Assembly (NCBI GenBank): GCA_014378805.1
Contig: JACMMY010000231.1
Coordinates: forward strand, 1 to 18,941
Reading direction: 5' to 3'
Length of the DNA stretch: 18,941 nt
Source of the DNA: Moraxellaceae bacterium
Lineage (GTDB): Bacteria > Pseudomonadota > Gammaproteobacteria > Pseudomonadales > Moraxellaceae
Every line of letters starts with the position of its first letter. Positions within the stretch are counted from its first letter, which is position 1. Below, one piece after another: positions 7,289-15,934 of this stretch. A program made the position numbers and the translations under genes. The notes under the pieces were generated by a model, which saw nothing but the letters and a program-made list of their open reading frames with translations, did no database searches and was not told where the DNA came from.

Positions 7289-7987
7289 ATGCAAGACAAC
7301 CAAGATAAAAAAATTGAAACTGCACCAGTGCAGCCATCAATAACAATCAAAGAAACTTTAACAATACAAAAGGAATCAATCGAAAAACTCAAGAACCAAA
7401 ACTCTAAAATCAAGAAAGACCTATATAAGATATCAATCTTTATCATTCTGATAGTTATTACTTTTGGTCCATCGTGTACCGACTTAATTTGGCCAGATAG
7501 AGTCATTCAAACTAAAATTTCTACGATTTGCTATGGTGTTGACAGTTGGAAAGGTCGTGCAAAGATCGACTATTTATATTTATATGTCCAAACAGATAGT
7601 GCTAATACTTTGAGTAGTATTCAAGTAGGAAAGTTTTTTGTGCCCGATAAACCAGAGGCAGGAAATACAAAATACAATCCTTTTATTTCGTATTTCGCTA
7701 ATGCAGGAGGCAATTTCAATAGTAATAGCTGTATCAAGTTATTTGATGTCGATGTAAAAGTTATCTATAAAAGAATTTATTTAGGAAAATTCTTTCTACC
7801 TGAAAATATTCCTACAAAAATCTGGGTCGAAGGACGTAATATAAAGGATGACCAAATGGATTATCACGTATCATCAGCAAGATCAGAATTAGTCTTAATA
7901 CTCATTGTCCCGTTTCTTTTAATGCTATTCGGAATGAATAAAATCAGTAAAAATAAGAAAAAAATTCGATCATTTATGAATGAATGA
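7289..7987 (+). CDS. AT-rich hypothetical membrane protein
   Basis: I do not recognise this 232-residue protein. The N-terminal 45 residues are polar and rich in Lys, Gln and Glu, with a possible short coiled coil (KETLTIQKESIEKLKNQNSK). Hydrophobic segments lie at about 47-68 (ISIFIILIVITFGP) and about 205-220 (LVLILIVPFLLMLFGM), the latter followed by a basic tail. The roughly 135 residues between them are predicted by this layout to sit outside the cytoplasm and contain two cysteines (ICYG and SNSCIK). Base use is clearly more AT-rich than the flanking genes, with many AAA, ATA and TTA codons, which suggests recent acquisition. No clear Shine-Dalgarno sequence precedes the ATG at 7289. The gene stands between the broken ybaK and the convergent ygiQ, with no mobile element visible. 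Confidence 0.7.
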   Translation: MQDNQDKKIETAPVQPSITIKETLTIQKESIEKLKNQNSKIKKDLYKISIFIILIVITFGPSCTDLIWPDRVIQTKISTICYGVDSWKGRAKIDYLYLYVQTDSANTLSSIQVGKFFVPDKPEAGNTKYNPFISYFANAGGNFNSNSCIKLFDVDVKVIYKRIYLGKFFLPENIPTKIWVEGRNIKDDQMDYHVSSARSELVLILIVPFLLMLFGMNKISKNKKKIRSFMNE

Positions 7988-8006
7988 TTGATTAAACTTC
8001 ACACAT

Positions 8007-8048
8007 AAAAAAGCGCCCCCTTCTAAATCTTCCCCTCAGGGAAGACTT
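8007..8048 (-). terminator. Candidate intrinsic terminator of ygiQ
   Basis: Read on the minus strand, AAGTCTTCCC (8048-8039) pairs with GGGAAGATTT (8034-8025) around the loop TGAG with one G-T pair. Six T residues follow at 8012-8007, after a 12-base G-rich spacer ending in GGGGGCGC. A weak outer GCGC/GCGC pairing (8059-8062 with 8013-8016) could bring the stem base up to the T-run. The spacer makes it less than a textbook terminator. Confidence 0.4.
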
Positions 8049-8093
8049 CAAAGCACGAGCGCCAACATTCAACTCAAAACGACTATTAAGAAA

Positions 8094-10460
8094 CTAAACC
8101 TTCTGTTTCTTCGCACCCGTCACACGCGGCGGTAAGCCTGTATGCTGCGTCAAAATTTGACCTTTCTTCGGCTGCACAGTCGGCAGTGATGTAGAGCGTT
8201 TCTTAGAATCACCTGCAACTGACGAATTTTTCTTCCGCGCAGTGCTGTATTCGCCAGACTCTTTATTCAACGGCTGATTAGTCGGAATCAACTGATGCTT
8301 GGCATTACCAATCAAATCAGCACGTCCCATACTCTTCAGCGCCTCACGCAGCAACGGCCAGTTATTTGGATCATGGTAGCGCAAGAAGGCTTTATGCAAA
8401 CGACGACGTTTATCGCCTTTCACAATATCAACCGTCTCACTACCACGACTCACTTTACGCAATGGATTTTTGGACGTGTGGTACATGGTTGTAGCAGTTG
8501 CCATAGGCGAAGGATAGAACGTCTGCACCTGATCCGCACGGAAGCCATTTTTCTTCAACCACATCGCCAAATTCATCATGTCTTGATCGGTCGTACCTGG
8601 ATGTGCCGCGATGAAATACGGAATCAAATACTGTTCTTTGCCCGCTTCTTTACTAAAGCGATCAAACAGTTGCTTGAATCGATCATACGCACCAATCCCT
8701 GGCTTCATCATCTTAGACAACGGGCCGCCTTCGGTATGCTCAGGCGCAATTTTCAGATAACCGCCAACGTGATGCGTCACCAACTCTTTAACATATTCAG
8801 GATTGAGCACCGCCAAGTCGTAGCGCAGACCTGAACTGATCAGAATCTTTTTCACGCCTTTCAGCTCACGCGCTTTGCGATAAAGCTGGGTCAGATGGCT
8901 ATGATCAGTTTCTAAATTCTCACAAACGCCCGGATAAACACACGATGGTTTACGGCAATTCTTTTCAATTTCTGGATCTTTACAGGCTAAGCGATACATA
9001 TTCGCCGTTGGCCCACCCAGATCAGAAATAATACCTGTAAAACCAGGCGTCGTATCACGGATACTTTCCACTTCGCGCAGAATCGACTCTTCTGAACGAT
9101 TCTGGATAATGCGACCTTCGTGTTCGGTAATCGAACAGAACGTACAACCACCAAAGCAGCCACGCATGATATTGACCGAAAACTTGATCATGTCATAGGC
9201 AGGAATCCGCGCATCGCCATAGGCTGGATGCGGAATCCGCGCGTAAGGCAAATCAAAGACATAGTCCATTTCTTCAGTCGACAATGGAATCGGCGGCGCA
9301 TTCAGCCACACATCCCGATCACCATGACGCTGCACCATCGCACGCGCATTACCTGGATTGGTTTCTAAATGCAAAATGCGGTTGGCATGGGCGTACAACA
9401 CAGGATCATTTATCACCTGATCGTAATCAGGCAATCGAATCACCGAGTGCTCACGCGCTGGCATACGATGCTTAATCGCTTTGCTCGGAGCAGGACGCAA
9501 CGATACGATTTGCGTATCTTCGTCCACTTTTCGGCTATCGACGATATCCGCATTCACAATTGGATTCGGCACAACTTCTTTGACAAAGCCTTCATAGGTC
9601 GAAGGATTTGGATTTTTCGGATTGCTTTTTTCGACATCACAGCTCGGTAAATCTTCCGTCATTACATACGGATTGATAATCGCATCGACGCGACCTGGAC
9701 TATCTACATCATTACTGGCAACTTCAAAATAACCTGCTTTCGCCACTTTACGCGCATCATTGAGAATAAAACTCGTGCCACGTAAATCTGTGATTTGATC
9801 GATACGATCGCCTTTCGCCAGACGATGTACCACGTCAACAATCGCGCGTTCAGCATTACCATAAAGCAAAATATCAGCTTTGGCATCGGTAATAATTGAA
9901 CGGCGTACTTTGTCTTGCCAATAGTCATAATGAGCTATACGACGTAAACTTGCTTCAATCCCGCCCAAAATAATGGGCACATCGGAATACGCTTCACGGC
10001 AACGCTGTGAATACACCACCGCCGCGCGATCTGGACGTTTATCAGGGGCATTGTTTGGCGAATACGCATCATCCGAGCGAATTTTACGATCTGCCGTATA
10101 ACGGTTAATCATCGAATCCATGTTGCCTGCGGTCACACCGAAGCAATACACAGGTTTGCCCAACGCTTTAAACGCATCCGCTGAATGCCAATCTGGCTGA
10201 GCAATAATCCCGACGCGAAAGCCTTGTGCTTCCAGCAAACGACCAATAATCGCCATCCCAAAAGATGGATGATCGACATACGCATCACCGCTAATAATGA
10301 TCACATCACAGGCGTCCCAGCCCAGCACGTCCATTTCCGCACGACTCATCGGCAAGAAAGGCGCAGGTTCAAAGCACGACGCCCAATGTTTATCGTAATC
10401 AAACAAAGGTTTGGGCGTAGCGCCAGAGATAGTATGAGGAACAGACATATTATGGGTCAT
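8094..10460 (-). CDS. ygiQ: YgiQ family radical SAM protein
   Basis: YgiQ proteins (UPF0313) are large radical SAM enzymes of unknown reaction. The CxxxCxxC cluster motif binding the 4Fe-4S centre is at about residues 435-442 (RGCFGGCTFCSITEHEGR). A cobalamin-binding-like N-terminal region carries SGDAYVDHPSFG and LGGIEASLRR. The cysteine-rich CRKPSCVYPGVCENLETDH, APEHTEGGPLSKMMKPG and AHPGTTDQDMMNLA match the family strongly. The protein has 788 residues against about 739 in E. coli. The difference includes a proline/asparagine-rich linker near 275-340, and the C-terminal tail is basic. The frame also opens with a TTG at 10463; I use the adjacent ATG at 10460, but a third ATG at 10448 is possible because no clear Shine-Dalgarno sequence is visible. 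Confidence 0.95.
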   Translation of the reverse strand: MTHNMSVPHTISGATPKPLFDYDKHWASCFEPAPFLPMSRAEMDVLGWDACDVIIISGDAYVDHPSFGMAIIGRLLEAQGFRVGIIAQPDWHSADAFKALGKPVYCFGVTAGNMDSMINRYTADRKIRSDDAYSPNNAPDKRPDRAAVVYSQRCREAYSDVPIILGGIEASLRRIAHYDYWQDKVRRSIITDAKADILLYGNAERAIVDVVHRLAKGDRIDQITDLRGTSFILNDARKVAKAGYFEVASNDVDSPGRVDAIINPYVMTEDLPSCDVEKSNPKNPNPSTYEGFVKEVVPNPIVNADIVDSRKVDEDTQIVSLRPAPSKAIKHRMPAREHSVIRLPDYDQVINDPVLYAHANRILHLETNPGNARAMVQRHGDRDVWLNAPPIPLSTEEMDYVFDLPYARIPHPAYGDARIPAYDMIKFSVNIMRGCFGGCTFCSITEHEGRIIQNRSEESILREVESIRDTTPGFTGIISDLGGPTANMYRLACKDPEIEKNCRKPSCVYPGVCENLETDHSHLTQLYRKARELKGVKKILISSGLRYDLAVLNPEYVKELVTHHVGGYLKIAPEHTEGGPLSKMMKPGIGAYDRFKQLFDRFSKEAGKEQYLIPYFIAAHPGTTDQDMMNLAMWLKKNGFRADQVQTFYPSPMATATTMYHTSKNPLRKVSRGSETVDIVKGDKRRRLHKAFLRYHDPNNWPLLREALKSMGRADLIGNAKHQLIPTNQPLNKESGEYSTARKKNSSVAGDSKKRSTSLPTVQPKKGQILTQHTGLPPRVTGAKKQKV

Positions 10461-10604
10461 CAATGCGTAGAAGTTCGGCGCAGCGCGCCAATTGGGTGAA
10501 AACCGCTCATTTTAGCATGAATCAGGTTCATGTGCGGATTGTAGTGTGAATAAAGAATCTAACTTCTAAGTAGAAAATTTAAGGTGAAATCATAATCAAG
10601 CCAA

Positions 10605-10643
10605 TAAAAAACGCCACAACGTAAACTAATAAGTTATGGCGTT
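10605..10643 (-). terminator. Intrinsic terminator of the porin gene
   Basis: On the minus strand, AACGCCATAAC (10643-10633) pairs with GTTGTGGCGTT (10620-10610), an 11-bp stem with one T-G pair and a 12-base loop, followed at once by a T-run (10611-10606). It lies 28 bases past the porin stop, as expected of a Rho-independent terminator. Confidence 0.85.
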
Positions 10644-10670
10644 CCATCAATCACACTTTGGCATTCAGTC

Positions 10671-11528
10671 TTAGAAAGTCAGACCCAATGAACCAACGAT
10701 CGTATTGTCTTGTTTCACGCCGTAACGGTTATCGCCGCCAATGATGTATTGGAAGCCCCATGTGCCACCTTTAATCGGCAATGCATGTGACAATCCGAGT
10801 GTTGCATGACGGAAAGCAAACGACGTTGAGTCTGTTGTTTTTGGAACAAAATCACCGTCTTTCTTATACGCATATGCACCCAATTGACCTGTGAATATGA
10901 AGTCTTTCGGCAACGCATGTGTCCATGTTGCTAGGAAATATGTATCACCTTTATTACCAAAGGTCACATCATTCAGTAATGTTTGTGCAGTGATACCGAC
11001 TTCGCCGTAGCTCAAACCAAGTTTAGTTTCATAACCTGTTGATTCCCAGCCTGGTGTATACACATAAACAGTACCACCAACAGTGTAGCCAATACCCGTA
11101 GTACCGATAGAGCCAGTGTAACCACCGTAAATATCGCTTTCAGTTGAGTTTTGAGAATGCTTGCCACTTGCGTTTGGATTCAAGCTTGCATAACTATAGC
11201 CTAATGTTGAGAACCAATAACCAGCGTAGAAGCCATTTTTAAACACGTAATCAACACCACCTTGTAGTGCCGGGGTATCCATTTCTGGACCATCAGAACC
11301 TTTTGCGCCGTCTGGTAACAATGGACCATAAGTTTGTGTAATACCACGAAGGATGTATTTTGAGTAAACACCGATATTACCAGTGAGGTTACCTTCATAC
11401 GGAGTGCCCGCTAGGACAAGATTAGGGCTCGCATCATCTGCATGCGCAACTTGGCTCAAGCCGCCCAACAGAACCAAAGATGATACCAACGTTTTTAAAG
11501 TGGCTGCTTTAACGATTGCTGCTTTCAT
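10671..11528 (-). CDS. TorF-family putative outer-membrane porin
   Basis: This 285-residue protein has a clear Sec signal peptide: basic N-terminus, hydrophobic LVSSLVLLGGLS, and a likely cleavage after AHA at residue 30. The mature part is rich in Gly, Tyr and Thr, with alternating beta-strand patterns and a C-terminal phenylalanine (GSLGLTF), the usual recognition signal for outer-membrane insertion. NIGVYSKYILRGITQT and ALQGGVDYVFKNGFYAGYW match the TorF/Gcw_chp family of putative porins (TIGR02001 type), from memory of that pattern. The substrate is unknown. A strong GAGGAG Shine-Dalgarno sequence lies 5-10 bases before the ATG, and a terminator follows, so it is probably an abundant single-gene transcript from the 439-bp upstream region. 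Confidence 0.87.
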   Translation of the reverse strand: MKAAIVKAATLKTLVSSLVLLGGLSQVAHADDASPNLVLAGTPYEGNLTGNIGVYSKYILRGITQTYGPLLPDGAKGSDGPEMDTPALQGGVDYVFKNGFYAGYWFSTLGYSYASLNPNASGKHSQNSTESDIYGGYTGSIGTTGIGYTVGGTVYVYTPGWESTGYETKLGLSYGEVGITAQTLLNDVTFGNKGDTYFLATWTHALPKDFIFTGQLGAYAYKKDGDFVPKTTDSTSFAFRHATLGLSHALPIKGGTWGFQYIIGGDNRYGVKQDNTIVGSLGLTF

Positions 11529-11967
11529 ATACTGCTCCTCAAGAACATCAATTTACATCAATTATGGAAATCACTAATCCTTTAACTAAAATCATCTTTA
11601 AAGGGTGAGACATCTTTTGTCGTCATAATATTTAATACAAATGTCATGCCAAGTTCACAAGACACTTGTATTTTGATACGTGAGTGCATCATGAAGCTGT
11701 CAAAATTTGCGTTGAAACTATAAATTTTTCATCAAAATGTGTTCAATAAAAGCGCAAATCAGCCAAATTTCAGTTAACGCACCACTATAAATCACATTTC
11801 GCGCTCTTTTGGTGCGATTTTTTTAATGTATGAGGATATGGTGCCATTTCCCTACAGATGTGGTATTTTTACTATCAATGTATAAAATATAAACACTGTG
11901 TTAAACTTATTTTTAATCAGCTTAAATTAAATAAAGCAAGATAAAAATAATTGACGGGAGCATTCAT
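11529..11967. other. 439-bp divergent intergenic region between porin gene and cpdA
   Basis: This AT-rich gap must hold the promoters of both the porin gene and cpdA. An imperfect inverted repeat, TACAAATGTC (11636-11645) with GACACTTGTA (11661-11670), lies about 110 bases upstream of the porin start. A partly complementary pair, AAATCACA and TGCGATTT, followed by a T-run (about 11791-11826), could form a weak terminator-like hairpin on the plus strand. I see no RNA gene or reliable -35/-10 pair. Confidence 0.4.
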
Positions 11968-12831
11968 TTGTTGACCAATATGTTGTCGATTGTCTCAAAC
12001 GATCAGACTAGACCGATTCGTATGGTACAAATTACGGATACTCATTTATTTGAGGATCCAAAAACCTGTTTTCTTGGTATGAATACTGAGAACAGCTTTC
12101 AATCGGTTATTGAATTAATAAAACAAGAGCACTCACTGCAAAACCCTAAAGAACAAGCATCTATAGTCAACACCGTATTACTCATTATTGCAACGGGTGA
12201 TATCGCGCAAACCCCTTCTGCCACGACATATGCTCGATTTTTAGATCGCATGAAGACACTAGAGCAACCTTGTATCTGGCTGCAGGGCAATCACGATTTA
12301 AACCACTTACTACTTGAAACGCCTCAGCAACAAGCAAACAAAAATCTCATCGAATTGGGTCAGCAATGGCTTGTTATCATGCTGAACTCCAGCAATGATC
12401 ATGAGACTGAAGGGGCTTTTTCGAGCAAAGAGTTGAACTGGCTCACAGAGCAGCTCAAATCCTATCCCGATCGGCATATTATCGTTGCACTACATCACAA
12501 CCCCCTTAAAATTAACTCAACTTGGCTTGATCAGTGCGGACTATCTAACGCAAATGAATTTTGGGAAGTAATTGATAGTGCATCTCAAGTCAAGGCAGTT
12601 ATTCATGGACATGTGCATCAAGTTTTCGAAGCGACACGTGGCTCAATCCAAATTTGGTCATGTCCTTCAACCTGTATTCAATTCAAACCGAATAGTGAAA
12701 CCTTTAGCGTGGATATTTTACCACCCGGCTATCGCTGGTTTGACTTATATCATGATGGTCGAATAGAGAGTGGCGTCTCACGGATTTCACGAATGCCCGA
12801 AGGGTTGGATTTCAACTCTCAGGGTTATTAA
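11968..12831 (+). CDS. cpdA: 3',5'-cyclic-AMP phosphodiesterase (CpdA type)
   Basis: CpdA hydrolyses cAMP to AMP and lowers signalling through CRP/Vfr-type regulators. All metallophosphoesterase motifs are present in order: D24 and H26 (ITDTHLF), D78 (ATGDIAQ), N108-H109 (GNHD), H176 (ALHHNP), and H215/H217 (HGHVH). Together these bind the dinuclear metal centre. The length of 287 residues fits the family (E. coli 275). I start at the TTG at 11968 because GGGAG (11956-11960) sits 7 bases before it, whereas the ATG at 11980 would leave 19 bases; a second TTG at 11971 is also possible. The gene heads the plus-strand group cpdA, dksA, gluQ, separated from dksA by about 190 bases. Confidence 0.9.
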   Translation: MLTNMLSIVSNDQTRPIRMVQITDTHLFEDPKTCFLGMNTENSFQSVIELIKQEHSLQNPKEQASIVNTVLLIIATGDIAQTPSATTYARFLDRMKTLEQPCIWLQGNHDLNHLLLETPQQQANKNLIELGQQWLVIMLNSSNDHETEGAFSSKELNWLTEQLKSYPDRHIIVALHHNPLKINSTWLDQCGLSNANEFWEVIDSASQVKAVIHGHVHQVFEATRGSIQIWSCPSTCIQFKPNSETFSVDILPPGYRWFDLYHDGRIESGVSRISRMPEGLDFNSQGY

Positions 12832-12888
12832 TCCCATGCATGCCTTCAGCTAAAACGTTACAAACCACGCGTCATGTAGAAGTTTCAA

Positions 12889-13026
12889 ATGATTTTACGC
12901 AAAATCTTGCTTAGTGCCAAAAATCATGATAAAAGACGCGCTGAAAAACATTCTGACATCGCACTTCAAGACGGTGAAATCAACTCCGTCCATGAAGCAA
13001 CACCAGCAACGGTAACCAAACTATGA
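12889..13026 (+). CDS. Possible 45-residue leader ORF overlapping the dksA start
   Basis: An ATG at 12889 opens 45 codons (MILRKILLSAKNHDKRRAE and onward) that end in a TGA overlapping the dksA ATG as ATGA (13023-13026). This overlap is typical of translational coupling. dksA itself has no good Shine-Dalgarno sequence, which fits a coupled start. The leader frame has only a weak AGAAG upstream. The product is basic and highly charged with no recognised family, so an open frame by chance is a real alternative. Confidence 0.35.
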   Translation: MILRKILLSAKNHDKRRAEKHSDIALQDGEINSVHEATPATVTKL

Positions 13027-13520
13027 CCGACTCGATCAAGACTCCACGCAAAAGCTCTGCAAAACCAAAAACTAAAGCGGGTGCCTCAACACTAGGTGGC
13101 ACGGCTGCTAGCTTATATGGCATTGAGCCTTACGTCCTCGCGACTGGTGAAGAGTATATGGCTGATGGTCAGTTGGATCACTTCCGACGTATCCTCAACG
13201 CATGGCAAGCTGAACTCATGCAAGAAGTGGATCGCACCATGAACCATATGCAAGACGAATCAAACGTCATGGCTGACGTGAACGATCGAGCGACTCAAGA
13301 AGAAGAGTTTGCGATTGAATTACGCACGCGTGATCGTGAACGTAAATTGATTCGTAAAATCGAAAAATCTCTGAAAGATATCGACGATGAAGATTATGGC
13401 TATTGCCAAACCTGCGGCATCGAAATTGGTTTACGCCGCCTTGAGGCTCGCCCAACAGCCACTCAATGCATCGACTGCAAAACTTTGGCTGAAATCAAAG
13501 AAAAGCAAAACAACGGCTAA
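13023..13520 (+). CDS. dksA: RNA polymerase-binding transcription factor DksA
   Basis: DksA enters the RNA polymerase secondary channel and, with ppGpp, represses rRNA promoters and activates amino-acid promoters. The coiled coil spans about residues 45-120, with the functional tip at D85, D88 and A90 (MADVNDRATQEEE), matching E. coli D71, D74 and A76. The C-terminal zinc finger has all four cysteines (C128, C131, C149, C152), so this is a canonical zinc-containing DksA, not the Cys-less type. The length of 165 exceeds E. coli (151) because of a basic N-terminal extension. gluQ follows 35 bases downstream, the order known from E. coli. A short frame upstream overlaps the start codon. Confidence 0.97.
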   Translation: MTDSIKTPRKSSAKPKTKAGASTLGGTAASLYGIEPYVLATGEEYMADGQLDHFRRILNAWQAELMQEVDRTMNHMQDESNVMADVNDRATQEEEFAIELRTRDRERKLIRKIEKSLKDIDDEDYGYCQTCGIEIGLRRLEARPTATQCIDCKTLAEIKEKQNNG

Positions 13521-13555
13521 TACACATTGTTCTTAATGTTGTGAGGTGAGCCATC

Positions 13556-14455
13556 TTGTCTCAATTCACTGCCTATACGGGTCGGTTTGCGCCATCGCCA
13601 ACCGGCCCTTTGCATTTTGGCTCACTGATCACGGCCCTCGCCAGTTGGTGTGAAGCCCGCACCCAAAACGGTCGCTGGTTAGTCAGAATCGAAGATACCG
13701 ATATTCCCCGCAATCAAACGGGTGCAGAACACCGTATTCTGTCAGCCCTCGTCACTTATGGTTTATATGCAGATTGCTCCATAGAACGCCAGCAAGATCA
13801 TCTCGAAAACTACAATCACATGATCGATGCGCTGAAAGCTCAAAACCTCGTTTACGCATGCTCCTGTAGTCGTAAACAACTAACGGGTCTTTCTGCTTAT
13901 CCAAATACCTGCCGCGATAAAGGTTTACCTTTTGAGGGCAATGCCATTCGCTTAAAAACGCTCGATAAAACCATCTGCTTCACGGATCGCATCCAAGGTC
14001 AAGTGTGCGAAAATTTGAGACAAACGAGAGGTGATTTTGTATTGCGCCGCCGTGATGGGATTATTAGCTATCAACTCGCTGTCGTCGTGGACGATATGCG
14101 ACAAGGCGTCACAGATATCGTGCGTGGTGCAGATTTATTGGATAACACGGTTCGACAAATCTGGCTGCGCAAATGCCTCAATAGGCTTCAACTCCCCTAT
14201 CTATCGTCGATTGAGCCCATTTATTGCCATATTCCACTGGCTATGAATGCACAAGGTCAAAAGCTATCGAAACAAAACCTTGCCGTGCCTTTACCGAAAA
14301 CCGAAATCGTTGCGACGCTGCAAAAAGCATTTGTGGCGTTGGGGCAGGTTTTGGTTGAAGCGGATACGCCTGATGAATTCTTAAAAAGCGCAATGACTCA
14401 TTGGGATTTATCACGGGTTCCAAGAGGCTCACAACTTGAGGGGATTTTTATTTAA
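13556..14455 (+). CDS. gluQ: Glutamyl-Q tRNA(Asp) synthetase
   Basis: GluQ-RS (YadB) is a shortened glutamyl-tRNA synthetase paralogue without an anticodon-binding domain. It attaches glutamate to queuosine-34 of tRNA(Asp). The HIGH-type motif is HFGS at residues 20-23 (RFAPSPTGPLHFGSL) and the KMSKS-type motif is KLSKQ at about 236-240. The zinc ligands C102, C104, Y115 and C119 match the E. coli enzyme. At 299 residues it fits the family, far shorter than GltX. The TTG start at 13556 is preceded by GAGGTGAG at a normal distance, and no ATG lies near the N-terminus. It lies 35 bases after dksA and ends before a bidirectional terminator. Confidence 0.95.
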   Translation: MSQFTAYTGRFAPSPTGPLHFGSLITALASWCEARTQNGRWLVRIEDTDIPRNQTGAEHRILSALVTYGLYADCSIERQQDHLENYNHMIDALKAQNLVYACSCSRKQLTGLSAYPNTCRDKGLPFEGNAIRLKTLDKTICFTDRIQGQVCENLRQTRGDFVLRRRDGIISYQLAVVVDDMRQGVTDIVRGADLLDNTVRQIWLRKCLNRLQLPYLSSIEPIYCHIPLAMNAQGQKLSKQNLAVPLPKTEIVATLQKAFVALGQVLVEADTPDEFLKSAMTHWDLSRVPRGSQLEGIFI

Positions 14456-14513
14456 TACCAGTCACAAAAATTAAAATATTTTGCAAAGTTGAAACCTGCG
14501 AGTAACCGTGAGG

Positions 14514-14536
14514 CACTTCGACTCCTCTCAGTGCGC
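14514..14536. repeat. Half-unit of the TTCGACTCC(G/T)CTCA repeat
   Basis: CACTTCGACTCCTCTCAGTG at 14514-14533 matches the right arm of the palindrome at 5018-5038 with only a few changes. Here no complementary left arm is visible nearby, so it looks like a degraded or single unit. As with the first copy, it lies between convergent genes (gluQ and ftsW). Confidence 0.5.
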
Positions 14537-14587
14537 ATCGCTTTGAATTGTGATTACTTATTTTGTAGGTTTAGTATAACTCATCAT

Positions 14588-14624
14588 AAAAAACCCCATC
14601 AAACGAATAGTTTAATGGGGTTTT
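14588..14624. terminator. Bidirectional intrinsic terminator between gluQ and ftsW
   Basis: AAAACCCCATCAAAC (14590-14604) pairs with GTTTAATGGGGTTTT (14610-14624), 14 pairs with one C-A mismatch and a GAATA loop. T-runs follow on both strands: TTTT then CTATTT on plus, six T residues on minus. It can end the gluQ transcript and the converging ftsW transcript. Confidence 0.87.
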
Positions 14625-14648
14625 CTATTTGAAGAATCTGACTCAAAT

Positions 14649-15869
14649 TCAACCACTCAAATACGCATCACGCGCACTACGTGGCTTCGGTTTTTGTGTT
14701 TCTTGATCAATCCGAAGCAGGACACCAATCATCATCAGCGACATGATTAACGATGTTCCACCATAGCTAATAAACGGAAGCGTCAGACCTTTAGTCGGTA
14801 ACAAGCCCATATTCATGCCGCCATTGACCAGAATCTGCAATAAGAAAATCGTAGCAATACCATAAGCCAGATAACCTGCGGAAGCATACTGATTGACCAA
14901 AGCACGATGTCCTATCCGCATACAAGATACGACCATGACAATCAGCAAGGTAAATAAACAAGCAATACCAACAAAACCTAGTTCTTCACCAATAATTGCC
15001 AGCAAAAAGTCAGTATGTGCTTCAGGTAAATAAGACAGTTTTTGGACACTATGACCGAGTCCTGTCCCCGTAATCTCCCCACGACCAAACGCAATTAAAC
15101 TTTGTTTAAGCTGATAATCAGCACCCAACTCATCATCCCAAGGATTGGCAAATGAGGTCATCCGCCGTAGACGATAGGGCTCAAAAATAATCGCCGCAGC
15201 CAGCGCCAGCAAAGCCGCAGCTAGCATGACCCCAAACTGACGCAACGGCGCACCTGCAAGAAAAAACACCGTCATCATACTAGCAACCACGACGACACTT
15301 GCACCTAGATCTGGCTCTAGTAGTAGTAAAAAAAGCACCGTTGACATGGGCACGAGTAGACGAAAAAAACCCGTCCAACTAAAGCGAATTTCATCCTCAC
15401 GACGCACCACATAATCTGCGGTAAACAGTACCATGACGAACTTCGCAAGCTCCGACGGCTGGAAGGTAAACCCAATCAAACGAATCCAACGCTTTGAACC
15501 ATTGATGTTCGCGCCAATACCTGGAATCAACACGATGATCAGCAGGACTAGGACAATCGCCCACAACAGAAAAGTTTGATTGAGCCAAAACTTCAACGGT
15601 ACCCGCATCGAAAAAAATACAGTAATCACGCCAAGAAACAGATAAATCAATTGTCGATCAATAAAGTAAAACGGTGCATTAAATTTATAATCACCATACG
15701 GAATCGACGCTGAACCAATCATGGTCGTACCGATGCAAATCAGTGAAATTATACTGAACATCAATACACGGCGAGCCGTCAACTCATCGGCAAGCGAAGG
15801 GATCGAAATGAAACCTTTCCAAAAAGCACGTAATCGTAATTGAACGTCTTTTACTGCTTTAGAAACCAT
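14649..15869 (-). CDS. ftsW: Septal peptidoglycan glycosyltransferase FtsW (SEDS family)
   Basis: FtsW polymerises lipid II at the division septum together with its class B penicillin-binding partner FtsI. The 406-residue protein is polytopic after a cytoplasmic N-terminal stretch of about 35 residues. SEDS signatures are clear: NGSKRWI then FQPSELAK near 123-143, LEPDLGA near 184-190, the catalytic aspartate D287 in PEAHTDFLLAIIGEELG (E. coli FtsW D297), and PTKGLTLPFISYGGTSL near the C-terminus. I prefer FtsW over RodA because murD lies just upstream on the same strand, the dcw-cluster order, and the HTDF motif fits. GGGA precedes the ATG closely. The gap to murD is 65 bases. Confidence 0.93.
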   Translation of the reverse strand: MVSKAVKDVQLRLRAFWKGFISIPSLADELTARRVLMFSIISLICIGTTMIGSASIPYGDYKFNAPFYFIDRQLIYLFLGVITVFFSMRVPLKFWLNQTFLLWAIVLVLLIIVLIPGIGANINGSKRWIRLIGFTFQPSELAKFVMVLFTADYVVRREDEIRFSWTGFFRLLVPMSTVLFLLLLEPDLGASVVVVASMMTVFFLAGAPLRQFGVMLAAALLALAAAIIFEPYRLRRMTSFANPWDDELGADYQLKQSLIAFGRGEITGTGLGHSVQKLSYLPEAHTDFLLAIIGEELGFVGIACLFTLLIVMVVSCMRIGHRALVNQYASAGYLAYGIATIFLLQILVNGGMNMGLLPTKGLTLPFISYGGTSLIMSLMMIGVLLRIDQETQKPKPRSARDAYLSG

Positions 15870-15934
15870 TTCCCATCCCTACTTCATCCTATTCAACGTC
15901 ATCACTGATTAATAAAATTTAATTTAATAAAAGC

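Noticed and set aside
8295..10499. Several long open frames opposite ygiQ on the plus strand
   Set aside because: They overlap a strongly conserved gene, lack family similarity, and are explained by its codon composition.
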